DNA of 64,000 nucleotides from Williamsia soli (lineage in GTDB: Bacteria > Actinomycetota > Actinomycetes > Mycobacteriales > Mycobacteriaceae): the NCBI RefSeq assembly GCF_017377795.1, contig NZ_JAFRDR010000003.1, forward strand, positions 558,001 through 622,000, read 5' to 3'. Position 1 is the first letter of the stretch. Each line of letters opens with the position of its first letter. Below, in pieces: positions 27,726 to 35,863 of the stretch. Position numbers and translations under genes: made by a program. The notes below the pieces were generated by a model, which worked only from the letters and a program-made list of their open reading frames with translations, ran no database searches and had not been told where the DNA came from.

Positions 27726-27739
27726 GAGAACACGTTCTA
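27726..27739 (-). promoter_or_regulatory. KstR-like box before the acyl-CoA ligase
   Basis: GAGAACACGTTCTA matches the KstR consensus TnnAACnnGTTnnA except for the first base. The inner 12 bp, AGAAC-AC-GTTCT, are symmetric. It lies 41-54 bp upstream of the ligase start at 27685. Confidence 0.55.
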
Positions 27740-27782
27740 GTCGAAGATAGACCACCGACGGTGTCCGATTCAGCAGAATCCA

Positions 27783-28424
27783 TCATCGATCCTCTGTGGC
27801 CAGATAAACGACGATGGCTTCGACCAGACCACGGCGCCCCTCGGGCTCATCGGCATAGGTACTCATCTCGAACTCGGCGCGTAGCCCGCGCAGCGCTCCG
27901 GGCAAGAAGATCCGAACGCGACGCAGGCGTTCGGAGTTCACGGGCAGGCCGATGAAGGAACCTTCGTAGGAAGCAGTCCACACCCGGTCCCAGTCAGCGA
28001 TGGCACCTGCGGTCCGCGGGTACGCCGACTCGAGCTCGGCCCGGTCCCCCGGCAGCATTGTTCGGAGGTTGTTGACGGCCCGGGCGCGGGGTGTCCCCAG
28101 CAGATTCCAGAACCGGTCGACGATCGCGGCAACGCGATCCGCCGTCGACTCGAGGGAAGCACTGGACGACGGGGCCGACTTCGACGGCAGGAGTTCCCAC
28201 TCGTCCAAGATGAGCGCCAGTACCTCCGCCCAGAGCCCGTCCACGTCACCGAACTGATGCTGGACCGTCCCCCACGTCACGCCCGCTTCTCTTGCTATCT
28301 GACTCGCACTGGCCGGGTCGGCCGCATCATGGGCGGCCAGACACATGATCGCCACCTCGAGGACGTGACGACGCGTTTCCAGCCCGCGCCGATTGAGCCG
28401 GGTTCCCTTGGCGCTGATGACCAT
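27783..28424 (-). CDS. TetR-family transcriptional regulator
   Basis: A 213-aa TetR protein with HTH near residues 35-56 (SASQIAREAGVTWGTVQHQFG), followed by a helical ligand domain. ATG 28424 was chosen because the longer in-frame start lacks family-like sequence. It lies between two paralogous acyl-CoA ligase genes and is divergent from the second. The palindrome at 28524 and its near copy at 30416 are the best candidates for its operator, which would make it the regulator of the ligase and the downstream alcohol dehydrogenase operon. Confidence 0.85.
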   Translation of the reverse strand: MVISAKGTRLNRRGLETRRHVLEVAIMCLAAHDAADPASASQIAREAGVTWGTVQHQFGDVDGLWAEVLALILDEWELLPSKSAPSSSASLESTADRVAAIVDRFWNLLGTPRARAVNNLRTMLPGDRAELESAYPRTAGAIADWDRVWTASYEGSFIGLPVNSERLRRVRIFLPGALRGLRAEFEMSTYADEPEGRRGLVEAIVVYLATEDR

Positions 28425-28523
28425 CGGTGCACAGTAGCGAGTTCCGAGCCACTTCGCGGCAATTGACACATAAAGGCCACTATGACTAAATGGGCACAGC
28501 AAACTGTGACCCAGATCTCATTG

Positions 28524-28538
28524 TTTGCACAGTGCAAA
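28524..28538. promoter_or_regulatory. 15-bp palindromic operator before the second acyl-CoA ligase
   Basis: TTTGCAC-A-GTGCAAA is a perfect 7+1+7 palindrome, 44-58 bp upstream of the ligase GTG at 28582 and 100 bp from the divergent TetR start. A 13/15 copy lies at 30416. A possible -35 (TTGACA, 28463-28468) lies upstream of it. Confidence 0.65.
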
Positions 28539-28581
28539 TCTCGCGCGGTCCACTGCGGACTTCGCATCAAGGAGCAGGCGT

Positions 28582-30309
28582 GTGAGCCAGGGAACCGTGG
28601 ACACCCAGTCCGTCGTCCAGACCTACCGTGAGATCGAACGGTCTCTGACCTCACCCGGCGCACCCTTCGAGATGACCTCGACAATCGTGCGCGGCGAGCC
28701 GATTCGTACCTACCGACACGCCGAATCCAGCCTCTACGACGTCTTCGCCGCACTCGGCCGCGACCACGGCGACAACCTGTTGGTCACCGACGGCGAGACC
28801 ACCCACACGTACGACGAGGTGTTCGCCGATGCCGACCGACTGGCCGCCGCGCTCGTCCGCGACTACGGCATCACCACCGGCGACCACGTCGGCGTCGTGA
28901 TGAGCAATCAGTATGCTTATCTGGTAACACTTTTCGCGATCCTGCGCGCCGGCGGTGTCGCGGTGCTCTACAACGCACGTAGCTCGACCACCGAACTGAC
29001 CGCTGCGATGACGGATGTCCCGTCGTCGGTGACCGTGGTCGACCCGCGAAGGATCGACCTCGTGCGGACGGCTGATCCACGCACCAGGGTCATCGCGACG
29101 CAGGCCACAGTCGACGACACGGCCGACCTTTCGGAGATCATCGCCCGTGATCACCCCGACCCCCCTTCCCCGCAGGCAGACCCTGATTCGACGGCGCTGA
29201 TACTGTTCACTTCAGGAACCTCAGGCGCCGCGAAAGGTGTTGAGCTCACGCACCGCAACATTTGCAATGTCGTGCTCAACATGCGATTCGTCGCCGATAC
29301 CAACATCGCCTTCGCCGCCAACACGTACGGCCTGTCGGTCGATGAAGTGCGCAGCTTCATGCCACAGATCAGCGCGCTGCTGATCTTCCCGCTCTTCCAC
29401 GTGTCGGGCCTGGCCGCACTTTCATCGGCAATGGGTTCAGGCGGTTTCATCGTGACCATGGACCGTTGGGATCCGGTCCGGGCCGCGGACCTCATCCAGC
29501 AGCACGGGATCACCCTGATGTCGGGCCCGCCCATGGTGGTCAGCGACCTCATGACGATCGAGAGTGCCGAGGACAAGCTCGGGACCCTGGTCAACGTGGT
29601 TCCCGGCGGTCAGGCCACACCACCCAACATCACCGCCCAGATATCCACGCGCCTCCCGAATTCTCGCCGCAGTGCCGGATGGGGCATGACCGAGGTCGGC
29701 GGGAGTGTGTGTACCGCGGGCGGCGACATCCTCGCAGCGTTCCCGGAGACCGCAGGGCCGATGAGCCCGACCATGGATGTCCGCGTCGTCGACGCAGACG
29801 GACACGAACTGCCCGCGGGCCATGCCGGCGAGCTGTACTTGCGGGGCGGTCTGATCATGAAGGGATATTTCGGACGCCCGGCCGACACCGATGCCGCGTT
29901 CGACGGGTCCTGGTTGCGCACCGGTGACATCGGCTACGTCGATGAGCACGGCCTGGTCTATCTGGTGGACCGCAAGAAGGATCTGGTCATCACCCGGGGG
30001 GAGAACATCTCGTGCGTGGAGGTCGAATCCGTTCTCGCAGCGTCTGATCGATTCACCGAGGTAGCGGTGTTCGGAGTGCCGGATCCACGGCTGGGCGAAC
30101 GTCTGATCGCCGCGGTCTGCCCGCGGGCAGAGTATGCACGCATCAGCAGCGACGAGGTCAAGGCCATTGTCGGCGCGACCTTGAGTTCACTGAAGATCCC
30201 GGACGAGGTGGTCTTCAATACGGAGCCGCTACCCCGCAACGCCACCGGAAAGCTCCTCAAACGGGTTCTGCGACAAACATTTCTGGATCACAACACCCCA
30301 GGACAGTGA
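28582..30309 (+). CDS. acyl-CoA ligase / AMP-dependent synthetase (FadD-like), second paralogue
   Basis: A 575-aa ANL-superfamily ligase. Motifs: LFTSGTSGAAKG near 215, GWGMTEVGGS, LRTGDIGYVDEHG, DRKKDLVITRGENI and catalytic Lys557 in NATGKLLKR. The GTG at 28582 is preceded by AAGGAG and leaves the operator at 28524 outside the gene. It shares the N-terminal layout (TYREIERSLTSPGAPFEMT) with the ligase at 25985, so the pair arose by duplication and may activate related acids. No downstream gene overlaps it; 206 bp follow before the alcohol dehydrogenase. Confidence 0.9.
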   Translation: MSQGTVDTQSVVQTYREIERSLTSPGAPFEMTSTIVRGEPIRTYRHAESSLYDVFAALGRDHGDNLLVTDGETTHTYDEVFADADRLAAALVRDYGITTGDHVGVVMSNQYAYLVTLFAILRAGGVAVLYNARSSTTELTAAMTDVPSSVTVVDPRRIDLVRTADPRTRVIATQATVDDTADLSEIIARDHPDPPSPQADPDSTALILFTSGTSGAAKGVELTHRNICNVVLNMRFVADTNIAFAANTYGLSVDEVRSFMPQISALLIFPLFHVSGLAALSSAMGSGGFIVTMDRWDPVRAADLIQQHGITLMSGPPMVVSDLMTIESAEDKLGTLVNVVPGGQATPPNITAQISTRLPNSRRSAGWGMTEVGGSVCTAGGDILAAFPETAGPMSPTMDVRVVDADGHELPAGHAGELYLRGGLIMKGYFGRPADTDAAFDGSWLRTGDIGYVDEHGLVYLVDRKKDLVITRGENISCVEVESVLAASDRFTEVAVFGVPDPRLGERLIAAVCPRAEYARISSDEVKAIVGATLSSLKIPDEVVFNTEPLPRNATGKLLKRVLRQTFLDHNTPGQ

Positions 30310-30415
30310 GCCGAGTTCATCGACAGCGCAGCGCAGGCCGCCGTCGGCTCCCCAGGCCAGACCTCGAGTCGAAAAGGCACCCGTGATCATGGCCACGAAT
30401 CTGGCACCCACGATG

Positions 30416-30430
30416 TTCGCATAGTGCAAA
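30416..30430. promoter_or_regulatory. second copy of the 15-bp operator
   Basis: TTCGCATAGTGCAAA matches the palindrome at 28524 at 13 of 15 bases. It lies 48 bp before a TTGACA promoter element and 86-100 bp before the alcohol dehydrogenase start, where a regulator could control that operon. Confidence 0.55.
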
Positions 30431-30477
30431 TGTCTTTCGAAAACCATTGTGCGGCAAGTAATCCTCGGATGACACTG

Positions 30478-30507
30478 TTGACATCGACAACGCGCATGTG
30501 AGCTAAT
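30478..30507 (+). promoter_or_regulatory. sigma-70-type promoter, probably leaderless
   Basis: TTGACA (30478-30483) is followed after 18 bp by GCTAAT (30502-30507). The predicted transcription start, about 7 nt later, almost coincides with the ATG at 30516, which has no Shine-Dalgarno sequence. Confidence 0.5.
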
Positions 30508-30515
30508 CGATCATC

Positions 30516-31514
30516 ATGAGAGCTGCAGTGCTCGACAATGGAAAGTTCACCGTCCGCGAGGTACCCGATCCGCAGCCAGGACCGGACGAACTGATCCTCC
30601 GCGTCCACGGCTGCGGAGTGTGCGGCTCGGATCTCAAGACCTATCCGCTCCTGCCGGACGGGACGATCATGGGTCACGAGTTCGCCGGCGAAGTCGTCGC
30701 AGCCGGACCCGACGTAGCCGGTCTTTGGCCGATCGGCACCCCCGCAGCGGCTCTGCCGGTGATCGGCTGCCGGCGATGCCGCCGTTGCGCGGAAGGCGAT
30801 CCGGCGCGCTGCGTCACCCCGCAACCTCTCGGCTTGGGTGTTCGCTCCGGCGGTTTCGCCGAGTACGTCGCCGTCGCCGCTTCTGAGACCGTGGCGCTCG
30901 AACCGTCGATCGACCTACGAACCGGTGCCCTTGTCGAGCCACTCGCGGTCGGTCTGCACGCGTTGAATCGCGGGCGCGCCCGCATCGGCGACAGGGTGCT
31001 GGTCATCGAAGCCGGCCCCGTGGGACTGTCTGTTGTGGTCTGGGCTCGACATCGAGGTATCGCCGACATCACTGTGGTCGACCCGGTGTCAGGACGTCGA
31101 GACAGTGCCACCGCCCTGGGTGCCAGCCGTGTCATCGATCCGACGACCACGCCCCTGGGAACCGACTTCGACGTGGTGATCGAGTGCGTCGGCAAGAGCG
31201 GCATGGTCGCCGCGTGCGTTGATGCGATCGCCGCAGGCGGCCACGTCGTCATCGCGGGTGTGTGCATGACCGAGGACACCTTCATGCCTGTCGGCGCGGT
31301 CGTCAAGGACATCACCATGAGCTTCGTCAGCTACTACTCGCGTGATGAGTTCGCCATCACGGCCCGCGCTTTGGGCGCCGGGGAGCTGCGGCTCGACGGC
31401 TACGTCAGCGCTTTTGCGGCCCTGGAAGACCTCCAGGAGGTCGCCGAGAATCTTGGCCGTCCCACTGATCAGCAGAAGATCATCATCACGCCCCTGACGA
31501 GGAGTACCCCGTGA
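30516..31514 (+). CDS. zinc-dependent alcohol dehydrogenase (MDR family)
   Basis: A 332-aa medium-chain dehydrogenase. Catalytic zinc ligands are Cys36 (GCGVCGSD) and His54-Glu55 (GHEFAGE). Four structural-zinc cysteines, 85, 88, 91 and 99, lie in CRRCRRCAEGDPARC. The coenzyme-binding region is near 165-190, with EAGPVGLS in place of the usual GxGxxG. It would oxidise a secondary alcohol or polyol with NAD(P). It overlaps the following SDR by 4 bp. Control is probably by the TetR protein at 27783 through the operator copy at 30416. Confidence 0.9.
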   Translation: MRAAVLDNGKFTVREVPDPQPGPDELILRVHGCGVCGSDLKTYPLLPDGTIMGHEFAGEVVAAGPDVAGLWPIGTPAAALPVIGCRRCRRCAEGDPARCVTPQPLGLGVRSGGFAEYVAVAASETVALEPSIDLRTGALVEPLAVGLHALNRGRARIGDRVLVIEAGPVGLSVVVWARHRGIADITVVDPVSGRRDSATALGASRVIDPTTTPLGTDFDVVIECVGKSGMVAACVDAIAAGGHVVIAGVCMTEDTFMPVGAVVKDITMSFVSYYSRDEFAITARALGAGELRLDGYVSAFAALEDLQEVAENLGRPTDQQKIIITPLTRSTP

Positions 31515-32281
31515 GCTCATCTGAAGTATCGATCATCATCGGCGGCGCGTCCGGAATCGGGCTGGCCACGGCGCAAGAACTCAGTGGCACCGGCGATCTC
31601 GTCGTCATCGCCGACGTGAACGCTGCGGCCGCTGCAGAACGAGCAGCCGATATCGGCGGCCAGAGCGTGTCGGCAGACGTCGACGTCACGAGCGAAGAAT
31701 CCGTGAGCGCGCTGTTCGACCACGTCTCCGAGAAGTACGGCAGGCCCCAGTCCGTGGTCAACTGTGCGGGTCTGACCATTCCCGGTGCCATCGCCGATCT
31801 GAGTCTCGCGGATTGGAACACGACGATCGGGGTCTGCCAGACCGGCACCTTCCTCACCCTCAAGTACGCGTCCCGGCACATCGTCGACGGCGGCTCGATC
31901 GTCACGATCGCTTCACTCAACGGCCGTCAACCGGCGAAGGGCATGGCGGCGTACTGCGCGGCCAAGGCTGCTGTGCTCATGCTGACCGAGGTTGCGGCTC
32001 TCGAGCTCGGCGAACGAGGTGTCCGGGTCAACGCCATCTCGCCCGGACTGGTCGATACCCCACTGGTGGCCGGGCTGTCGTTGGTACCGGGCATGCTCGA
32101 GGACTACCACGAGAACACCCCGCTCGGGCGCAGCGGAAAACCCGAGGAGATCGCAGCGATGGTCGCATTCCTGCTGTCGGAGAAGGCCGCGTGGATCACC
32201 GGCGCCGCATTCGACGTCAACGGAGGCGCACACACGCGCCGATACCCCGACCTGCTCAAACACCTTGCCGCAATGGGCTGA
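31511..32281 (+). CDS. SDR family oxidoreductase
   Basis: A 256-aa SDR with cofactor loop GGASGIG (11-17), NCAGLTIPG, Ser in ASLNGRQ and active site YCAAKAA. GTG start at 31511 overlapping the alcohol dehydrogenase stop by 4 bp; the two redox enzymes probably act in sequence on one substrate. It ends 15 bp before the convergent TetR gene. Confidence 0.9.
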   Translation: MSSSEVSIIIGGASGIGLATAQELSGTGDLVVIADVNAAAAAERAADIGGQSVSADVDVTSEESVSALFDHVSEKYGRPQSVVNCAGLTIPGAIADLSLADWNTTIGVCQTGTFLTLKYASRHIVDGGSIVTIASLNGRQPAKGMAAYCAAKAAVLMLTEVAALELGERGVRVNAISPGLVDTPLVAGLSLVPGMLEDYHENTPLGRSGKPEEIAAMVAFLLSEKAAWITGAAFDVNGGAHTRRYPDLLKHLAAMG

Positions 32282-32296
32282 AACACATACTCCCGT

Positions 32297-32869
32297 TCAC
32301 GCCAGAACGCGGCGGACGGCCGACTCCATCTGATCCGCCACCTCATCGTAGGAGAAGTGACCCGACCCGGCTCGCACCATGGCGCCCGTGTAGATCAGCT
32401 CGATGAGTTCGATGGTCTGGGCGTCGCCGGCGGTGCCGACGGCTGCAGCGATCGATTTGTGGATCACCCGGCTCACCTGTGTTCGCAGCTCCACCACATC
32501 TGCGTCATCGCTGAGCAATGACTTCGTCACCGCCCCGGCGAACTCGGGCTCGTCCGCGACGAGCAAGGCGAGCTGACGCAGTACCGCGACCACGCGGTCG
32601 GCCACCGCTGGAGCATCGTTGTCGGTCGGCGAGATGCTCGCCAATCGTCGCCAGTAGACTTCCGCGACGAGGTGTTCTTTCGAGGAGAAGTAGATGTACG
32701 CCGTGGCCCGGGCCATGCCTGCATGCGCGGCGACCATCGGCACCGTCATCTCCGAGTAACCCACCTGGCGCAGGACTTCAACCGTGGCGTCGCCGAGCCG
32801 GAGGACCGTGTCCGCGCGCTTACCGGTCAGACGCCGGCGGGTCGCTTCAACTGCAGTCGGTTCAGACAC
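32297..32869 (-). CDS. TetR-family regulator, paralogue of the CYP51-locus regulator
   Basis: A 190-aa TetR protein with HTH near residues 32-55 (VPMVAAHAGMARATAYIYFSSK). It shares the N-terminal layout RRLTGKRADTV and EVLRQVGY with the regulator at 7571. It is the last gene of a five-gene minus-strand operon. Its GTG start (32869) lies inside a copy of the GTCCAGA element, so binding there would control or fine-tune its own synthesis. The two paralogues may recognise overlapping sites. Confidence 0.85.
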   Translation of the reverse strand: MSEPTAVEATRRRLTGKRADTVLRLGDATVEVLRQVGYSEMTVPMVAAHAGMARATAYIYFSSKEHLVAEVYWRRLASISPTDNDAPAVADRVVAVLRQLALLVADEPEFAGAVTKSLLSDDADVVELRTQVSRVIHKSIAAAVGTAGDAQTIELIELIYTGAMVRAGSGHFSYDEVADQMESAVRRVLA

Positions 32870-32878
32870 GCGTCCAGA
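32860..32878. promoter_or_regulatory. 19-bp operator spanning the start of the TetR paralogue
   Basis: GTTCAGACACGCGTCCAGA: half-sites at 32860-32866 and 32872-32878, 12 bp apart, matching 17 of 19 bases of the site at 8194. It covers the GTG start codon (32867-32869) and the 11-bp gap after the preceding gene. Confidence 0.65.
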
Positions 32879-32880
32879 CA

Positions 32881-33987
32881 CTACGGGAGTGGGTTGGGCC
32901 TCGCAATCGGGTCGGATGAGGCGTTGCCGAAGCCGTAGTGGCTGCGGACAAGCGGTAGGTCGGCCATGGTCGCAGGACCAGGCGGGGCCTCGCACACCGC
33001 GTCGATGGCGTTGACGATCTGCATGGCGGTGGCGACGCTGGCAGCGTGGACATGGTCGGCGATCGGCGCGTCACGTGTGAAACTGGCGAGGGAGAAGAAG
33101 TGGGTCTGCATCGACGGCTCCCCTTCGATCGTCAGGGTCCATCCATGCCTGGGCCTCGGCCAGTGCGGAGGGTCCTCACCGCCAACAGTCCACAGCGCCT
33201 CGATCTCGATGAGTTCGTCGTCGCCGCGACGCCCCACCCATCTCCAGCGTTGGCCGGCGGTGGTCCCGGCGCGCAACAGATGATCGAAGATCTGGTGATC
33301 CGCAACCGCAGCAACTGCTTCGACATCCGCCGTGACCCTGTCGATGCCGGCGTTCAGCGCGTCGGCGAGAAACCACACCTGCTCGACGAACAGTGCACTG
33401 TTGAAGGCAAGGAAATCGCTACCTGTCGGGCTGATCGTCTCCAGAGGCTCGCCAAACGCCATGTTGTCGAACGTGATTCCCGTGCTCTCGTACACCGACC
33501 AGTCTGCGCGCTCCTGCAGGGTTATCTTCTCGATGCGTTTACTCATCCCGGACAGCGCCAGCGGCAGGACGCCGGACAGATTGCCCGGATTCAGTCCACT
33601 GCCGTGCACGCTCGTTCCACCGGCCTCACACGCTGCGACGACGCGATCGCGATCGGCGGTGTCGAGACGGTTCGGATGAAACATGAACGCGGTCGTGCAC
33701 ACGTTCTTGCCCGACGCCAGGATCTCGCAGACCTCCGTGACCGACGCGGTCCGCGGCGTGTAGATGACGAGGTCTGCCTCCATCGCAAGGATCTCCGCCG
33801 AGTCACCGGTCGCCGCCACACCCTGGTGGGGTCGACCGACGAGATCACCGACGTCGACACCGACCTTGCCACTCGAATACACTCGCGCGCCTACGATCTG
33901 GAGATCGTCGCGGGTGTCGATGATGGTCTGCAGCGCCTCCGTCCCGACCGCTCCGGTCCCCCAGACGATGACGCGACGTGCGCTCAC
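32881..33987 (-). CDS. dihydrodipicolinate-reductase-like NAD(P)-dependent dehydrogenase
   Basis: A 368-aa protein with N-terminal Rossmann domain VIVWGTGAVGTEALQ (GxGxxG at 10-15) and the overall layout of the DapB-like/2,4-diaminopentanoate dehydrogenase group: SGKNVCTTAFMFHP near 90, HGSGLNPGNLSG near 130. Actinobacteria often carry such proteins in lipid and steroid clusters; their substrates are mostly unknown. GTG start overlapping the IclR gene by 4 bp; 11 bp upstream of the TetR gene. Confidence 0.82.
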   Translation of the reverse strand: MSARRVIVWGTGAVGTEALQTIIDTRDDLQIVGARVYSSGKVGVDVGDLVGRPHQGVAATGDSAEILAMEADLVIYTPRTASVTEVCEILASGKNVCTTAFMFHPNRLDTADRDRVVAACEAGGTSVHGSGLNPGNLSGVLPLALSGMSKRIEKITLQERADWSVYESTGITFDNMAFGEPLETISPTGSDFLAFNSALFVEQVWFLADALNAGIDRVTADVEAVAAVADHQIFDHLLRAGTTAGQRWRWVGRRGDDELIEIEALWTVGGEDPPHWPRPRHGWTLTIEGEPSMQTHFFSLASFTRDAPIADHVHAASVATAMQIVNAIDAVCEAPPGPATMADLPLVRSHYGFGNASSDPIARPNPLP

Positions 33988-34898
33988 GATCGGGCGGAGC
34001 GGTACGGCGTCCGCCCACCCAACCGCGATGTGACGTCGTCGGCGACAGAGCTCACCAGTTCGCCCAGTTCGGCGAGATGTGATCCGCGGATCGGTTCAGG
34101 CGCGTCGAGGACACAGAGTGCGCCAACCGGATTGCCTTTCGCGCCGAAGATCGGGGCGTTGACCGAGAGCGGCCGGTAGCGGGCGTGATCGTCGATTGCC
34201 CCGACAAGGATGTCGGCACCCAGTCTGCTCTGCTGCCCCTCGGCGAACCGAGAGGTACGCCGCGAACCGTAGGAGTCCGCACCCGTCACGGCGACCGCCC
34301 TGTCGTCGAAACCCGACTCGGCCGTCGGGTACTGCTCAACTGCATAATGCCTGCGACGTACCGCGACCAAGATGTCGCGGTACCGCGAATAGTGTTCGGT
34401 CAGTGCAGGATTACGGTCCAGCCACGCATCGACGGCGGCCGCGGACGACCAGGCGACCAGCACGGCACCGAGTGGTGGGCTGAATCCGACGCGGTCACCG
34501 GAGCGCAACTGGAGACCGCCTGCGTCCCCAGCGGTCGCGGACTGCACCTTTGCGACGACCAGGTCGTCGCCCGAGGGCACCACCACACAGCATCGCTTGC
34601 CGGTGGCCTCCGCCAGAGAGGCCAGCGCTTCTGCGGTGGGCGCCAACTCCGCGATACCCGCCTCCGCCGCGCTCCCGATCCTGGCCAGGGCAGGACCGAG
34701 TTGATAGGTCTTCGCGCTCGGGTGTTTGACCACCCAGCCCACCCTGGTCAACTCGGTGAGCATCGGATAGAGCGTCGTCTTGTCGATGTCGAGTGCGGCG
34801 GCGAGGTCGGTCAGACTCTCACTGCGTCCGGGCGGCGCCGAAAGCCTCTCGACGACATCGACGAGTCGCTCCGTCTGCGGCGATCGCCTGGCGCTCAC
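33984..34898 (-). CDS. IclR-family transcriptional regulator
   Basis: A 304-aa protein with N-terminal winged HTH (residues 8-75, SLTDLAAALDIDKTTLYPMLTELTR) and an IclR effector domain (LEALASLAEATGKRCCVVVPSG-type start, GAKGNPVGALCVLDAP near 265). GTG start chosen at 34898, giving a 4-bp overlap with the upstream hydrolase; a longer frame has no family sequence. Being inside an operon of catabolic genes it probably senses the pathway substrate. Confidence 0.85.
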   Translation of the reverse strand: MSARRSPQTERLVDVVERLSAPPGRSESLTDLAAALDIDKTTLYPMLTELTRVGWVVKHPSAKTYQLGPALARIGSAAEAGIAELAPTAEALASLAEATGKRCCVVVPSGDDLVVAKVQSATAGDAGGLQLRSGDRVGFSPPLGAVLVAWSSAAAVDAWLDRNPALTEHYSRYRDILVAVRRRHYAVEQYPTAESGFDDRAVAVTGADSYGSRRTSRFAEGQQSRLGADILVGAIDDHARYRPLSVNAPIFGAKGNPVGALCVLDAPEPIRGSHLAELGELVSSVADDVTSRLGGRTPYRSARS

Positions 34899-35863
34899 GA
34901 GTCCGACGAGTCGACGACCTCGGGTTGCGAGGGTTTGAGATGTCGGGTCAGGAAGTGGACCTGGTGCGCCACAGCACGTTCGAACCAGGCCTGTCCGTGG
35001 TAGACCCCGAAGTGATCGCACGGATAGTGACGCACCTCGGCTCGCGCCTTGACCGCCGCGTTCGCTGCCGACTGCGGTGGCGCACTCCGGTCGAAGTCCG
35101 CGATCTGCATCAGCACCGGAGCGCTGATGTCGGCGGCGCGGCGATCGGCCCTGTACGAGCCGATCTCGGAACCGATGGCCGCGTCGATGGTGTTCTTCCA
35201 CGTCGGCCCGGCGATCCCGAGATAGTCGTCCCGGTACCCGGGCAGGGTCAGAGCGCCCATCTCACCCGGCCCCGCGACGATCGGCATCATCAGCGGCGTA
35301 CGTCCGACCCGGGTCCGGAGTCGGCTGCGAACTCCGAGACCCGTCGAGCGGGCGATGGAAGCCACCGGAACATTGGCGAATGCCAAGCGGCCCGCGGCCA
35401 TGCCGTTGACCAACGGGGTCATCGAGATGATCGCGGCCACGTCATCACGACCGGCACCGACCGCCAAGACGTGTCCACCCGACAGGGACACCCCCCACAG
35501 GACGATCCTGCCGGCGTCGACCCCGTCGAGCGCTGCCGCGGCCACCACCGCCGCCCGGTAGTCCTCGAGTTGATCGTCGATCGATACCGACTGACGGACC
35601 TCACCCCCGGAAGCACCGAAGCCTCGGTAGTCGAAGGCAAAGACATCCAGACCGACTGCCGCGAGGCGCTCCGCGTACGGCGCGAGACCAGAATCCTTTG
35701 TACCGCCGAGTCCGTGCGCCATCACGACGATCGGCCGTCCGGTCTGCCCCGCCAAAGCGTCGTTCGCGGCGCGGAAATGCCACGCGTCGCACTCAGTTCC
35801 ACCGCTGGTGAACTGCACCGTCTCGAAGGCGTCGGCGCGGGGGACGTCCACCTGCGCTGTCAT
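34895..35863 (-). CDS. alpha/beta hydrolase, S15/DLH-like
   Basis: A 322-aa soluble hydrolase: MAHGLGG (48-54), DYRGFGASGG (78-87), nucleophile Ser126 in WGVSLSGGH, and the catalytic Asp/His probably in MQIADFDRSAP and HFGVYHG near the C terminus. The layout resembles the esterase/acyl-transferring hydrolases often paired with flavin monooxygenases, where the hydrolase opens the lactone or ester made by a Baeyer-Villiger step. It overlaps both neighbours by 4 bp. Confidence 0.85.
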   Translation of the reverse strand: MTAQVDVPRADAFETVQFTSGGTECDAWHFRAANDALAGQTGRPIVVMAHGLGGTKDSGLAPYAERLAAVGLDVFAFDYRGFGASGGEVRQSVSIDDQLEDYRAAVVAAAALDGVDAGRIVLWGVSLSGGHVLAVGAGRDDVAAIISMTPLVNGMAAGRLAFANVPVASIARSTGLGVRSRLRTRVGRTPLMMPIVAGPGEMGALTLPGYRDDYLGIAGPTWKNTIDAAIGSEIGSYRADRRAADISAPVLMQIADFDRSAPPQSAANAAVKARAEVRHYPCDHFGVYHGQAWFERAVAHQVHFLTRHLKPSQPEVVDSSDS

